Part shown: positions 59,250-61,138 of the stretch, one piece after another | Position numbering within the stretch: position 1 is the first letter of the stretch | How the letters are laid out: each line of letters starts with the position of its first letter | Assembly (NCBI GenBank): GCA_964490005.1 | Contig: CAZBBB010000010.1 | Span: 1-61,138, forward strand | Direction: 5' to 3' | DNA length: 61,138 nucleotides | From: CAZBBB01 sp964490005 | GTDB lineage: Bacteria; Planctomycetota; B15-G4 | The notes under the pieces: model-generated | The model's database searches: none | The model's input: only the letters and a program-made list of their open reading frames with translations | Told to the model about the DNA's origin: nothing | Position numbers and translations under genes: made by a program

Positions 59250-60172
59250 GCGGCAGCCCCTCCGCCGCGGCGGCCGGGCGCGCGCGCCCGCCGGACGGCA
59301 TGCGGGACGTCCCGTGCCTGTTCTGCGGCGTCGCCGACGAGCGGCTGCGCTTCGTCGAGGCGCCCTTCCGCGTCGTGGAGTGCGCGCGCTGCGGGCTGGT
59401 CTACGTGAATCCGCGCCTGCCGCCCGAGCGGCTGCACGCGATGTACCAGCACGACTACTGGACCTCCGACCGCGCCAGCGAGTTCGGCTACTCGGCCTAC
59501 CTGGCCGAGGCGCCGCTGTACCTGCGCACCTACCGCCTGCGCAGCCGGCACGTCCGCCGGCACTGTCCCGCGCCCGGGCGCGTGCTCGACGTGGGTTGCG
59601 CGGCCGGCTTCTTCCTCGCGGTGATGAAGGAGCAGGGCTGGCGCACGACGGGCGTCGAGCTCAGCGAGCCGATGGTCGAGCACGCCCGCAGCCGGCTCGA
59701 TCTGCCCGACGTGCGCGTCGGCGACCTGCTCGGCGTCGATCTGCCGCCGGCCTCCTTCGACCTGATCACGATGTGGGACGTGATCGAGCACCTCGAGGAC
59801 CCGCCGGCGCACCTCTCGGCCGCGCGCCGGCTGCTGGCTCCCGGCGGCCGGCTGCTGCTCGAGACGCAGAACGTCGACTCGGCCTTCGCGCGCCTGCTGG
59901 GCCGACGCTGGCAGCACTACAAGCACGAGGAGCACCTGTACCACTTCGACCCCCGTTCGCTGCGCCGGCTGCTCGAGACGACGGGTTGGGAGCCGATCGA
60001 CCGCACGGCGCGCTACAGCGGCAAGTACGTCTCGATCGACTTCATGGTCGAGCGGCTGCGCCGGCTGCACCCCGTGCTGAGCACCCTCGCGAGTCCGCTG
60101 CGCGCCGTCGGCGGGCTGTCGCTGTACGTGAACCTGCGTGACGAGATGATCGTCGTCGCACGCGGCCGCTGA
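59246..60172 (+). CDS. Class I SAM methyltransferase with N-terminal zinc ribbon
   Basis: 308 aa from GTG 59246 (GTGA overlap); an ATG at 59300 is a possible later start. A zinc-ribbon-like CLFCGV...CARCGLVYVNPRLP precedes the Rossmann methyltransferase core: VLDVGCAAGFFLAVMKEQGW (motif I), GVELSEPMVEHAR, ITMWDVIEHLEDP and LLAPGGRLLLETQN. Such proteins methylate small molecules, often sugars, in cell-surface biosynthesis clusters. Substrate unknown. Confidence 0.87.
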   Translation: MSGSPSAAAAGRARPPDGMRDVPCLFCGVADERLRFVEAPFRVVECARCGLVYVNPRLPPERLHAMYQHDYWTSDRASEFGYSAYLAEAPLYLRTYRLRSRHVRRHCPAPGRVLDVGCAAGFFLAVMKEQGWRTTGVELSEPMVEHARSRLDLPDVRVGDLLGVDLPPASFDLITMWDVIEHLEDPPAHLSAARRLLAPGGRLLLETQNVDSAFARLLGRRWQHYKHEEHLYHFDPRSLRRLLETTGWEPIDRTARYSGKYVSIDFMVERLRRLHPVLSTLASPLRAVGGLSLYVNLRDEMIVVARGR

Positions 60173-60175
60173 GCG

Positions 60176-60970
60176 ATGGAACGCGAGGCCTTCAAGCTGT
60201 TCGCCAGCCTGGAGGAGCGCCACTGGTGGTTCATCGGGCGTCGCGGCCTGTACGTGCCGCTGCTGCGCTCGGTGCTCGAGCGCGAGGGCGCCTGGCCGGC
60301 GCGCGCGCCCCTGTCGGTCGCGGACGTCGGCTGCGGCGTGGGCGGCTTCCTGCAGCCGCTGGCGGACTTCGGTCCGGTGCTCGGCCTCGAACTCGACGAG
60401 GAGGCCCTCGCCTGGTGCCGGCGCCGCGGCTTCACGCGCCTCGCCGCGGCGTATTCCGACCGCGCTCCGCTGCCCGACGCCAGCCACGACCTGCTGTGCC
60501 TGTGGGACGTCATCGAGCACACGCCCGACGACGTCGCCGTGCTGCGCGAGATGCGGCGCTGCCTGCGACCGGGCGGGCACCTCGCCCTCTCGGTGCCGGC
60601 CTACCCCTGGCTCTACGCCAACAACGACCGCGTCGCGCACCACCATCGCCGCTACACGCGCCGCGACCTGCTCGCCAAGCTGCGCGCCGCCGGCCTGCAG
60701 CCCTGCAAGGCGACCTACGTGAACGTCGCGCTCTCGCTGGCGATCATCCCGGCGGTGCTGCTCCTCAAGCTCAAGGAACGCCTGCGGCCGCACTACGACG
60801 CGCGCACGAACAACCTCAGCTTCGGCGTGCCCCGCCCGGTGAACGCCGCGCTCGCGGCGATCTTCGCCTCCGAGCGCCATCTGCTGCGCCACGTGGACGC
60901 ACCCTTCGGACACTCGCTGTTCGCCGTCGCGCGACGGCCGCGCGAGGACGCCCCGTGCCCGGCCGGCTGA
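60176..60970 (+). CDS. Class I SAM methyltransferase
   Basis: 264 aa, 3 bp after the previous gene. The N-terminal FASLEERHWWFIGRRGL is typical of a subgroup found beside glycosyltransferases. Core motifs: SVADVGCGVGGFLQPLADFG, LLCLWDVIEHTPDD, LRPGGHLALSVPAYPWLYANND and HHRRYTRRDL. The C-terminal hydrophobic stretch (ALSLAIIPAVLLLKL) may associate with the membrane. Confidence 0.87.
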   Translation: MEREAFKLFASLEERHWWFIGRRGLYVPLLRSVLEREGAWPARAPLSVADVGCGVGGFLQPLADFGPVLGLELDEEALAWCRRRGFTRLAAAYSDRAPLPDASHDLLCLWDVIEHTPDDVAVLREMRRCLRPGGHLALSVPAYPWLYANNDRVAHHHRRYTRRDLLAKLRAAGLQPCKATYVNVALSLAIIPAVLLLKLKERLRPHYDARTNNLSFGVPRPVNAALAAIFASERHLLRHVDAPFGHSLFAVARRPREDAPCPAG

Positions 60971-61138
60971 GCCTGGCCGCCGCGGCGCTGCTGGGGCTCG
61001 CGCTGCTGGCGACGAACCGCGCGGCGTTGACCCGCGCCGCGTCGCCCGGCGGGACGGCCGCGCTGGAGTTCGTGCTGCCCGGCCTGCTCAGCGGCGCCGC
61101 CGAGCCGCGCGACGCGCCGTTCCCCCGCCCCGCGGTGC
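60955..61138 (+). CDS. Probable membrane protein, 3' end outside window
   Basis: A GTG at 60955 overlaps the methyltransferase by 16 bp and opens a frame that runs to the window end. It begins GRLSLAAAALLGLALLAT, a plausible first membrane helix, followed by a soluble stretch. Too short to assign; likely another member of the glycan-related operon. Confidence 0.45.
   Translation, partial: MPGRLSLAAAALLGLALLATNRAALTRAASPGGTAALEFVLPGLLSGAAEPRDAPFPRPAV

Overview
The window is about 61 kb of high-GC bacterial DNA from a draft or metagenome-type assembly; one run of N at 51071-51080 marks a scaffold gap. There are no mobile elements, phage genes or CRISPR arrays. The L21 and L27 sequences, lipobox-bearing giant proteins, a GspC-like protein with a prepilin peptidase, and a PrkA/DUF444/SpoVR operon suggest a Gram-negative (diderm), probably uncultured lineage. 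Planctomycetota or a neighbouring phylum is my best guess, but I cannot prove the phylum by reading.

Layout. (1) 1-13 kb: end of a ComEC-like gene, a ComM/YifB AAA+ protein, two GT-C/ArnT-like membrane glycosyltransferases, a YfhO-family membrane protein, a phosphohexomutase, and a minus-strand run of amidohydrolase, DHH phosphoesterase, metallophosphoesterase and proline dehydrogenase. (2) 14.5-32 kb: three giant lipoproteins (1474, 1610 and 1255 aa), each with a poly-glycine tract directly after the lipobox cysteine and a related C-terminal beta-strand motif. With them are a small Ig-like lipoprotein, a prepilin peptidase, an EF-G-like GTPase and TatD. This part is visibly lower in G+C than its flanks. 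(3) 32.5-46 kb: a dense minus-strand housekeeping block: tRNA-Arg(ACG), tadA, two tRNA-Ser, SRP RNA, dnaX, ybaB, recR, rpoN, truA, hpf, a PTS EIIA, HPr, DUF2344, RNase E/G, rplU, rpmA, obg, a GspC-like protein and coaX. Most neighbours are joined by 4-bp stop/start overlaps. (4) 46.0-46.7 kb: a gene-poor, strongly palindromic stretch leading into a 24-aa lysine-rich peptide gene. (5) 46.7-54 kb: a HAD phosphatase, a sodium:neurotransmitter-symporter-family transporter with a MetS-like small subunit, and the prkA-DUF444-spoVR stress operon. (6) 54-61 kb: a second YfhO protein divergent from a glycosyltransferase 2, an FAD oxidoreductase and two SAM methyltransferases, probably a surface-glycan or lipid-linked sugar locus.

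How parts may work together. The GspC-like gene and the prepilin peptidase, both type II secretion or type IV pilus functions, lie on the same strand as the giant lipoproteins, upstream and downstream of them. An export pathway serving the lipoproteins is an inference worth testing. The dnaX, rpoN and rplU neighbourhoods are conserved gene orders and support the RNA and protein calls within them. The least described material is the giant poly-Gly lipoprotein family, two apparent CTG starts in CTGA overlaps behind those genes, and the structured leader of the lysine-rich peptide.
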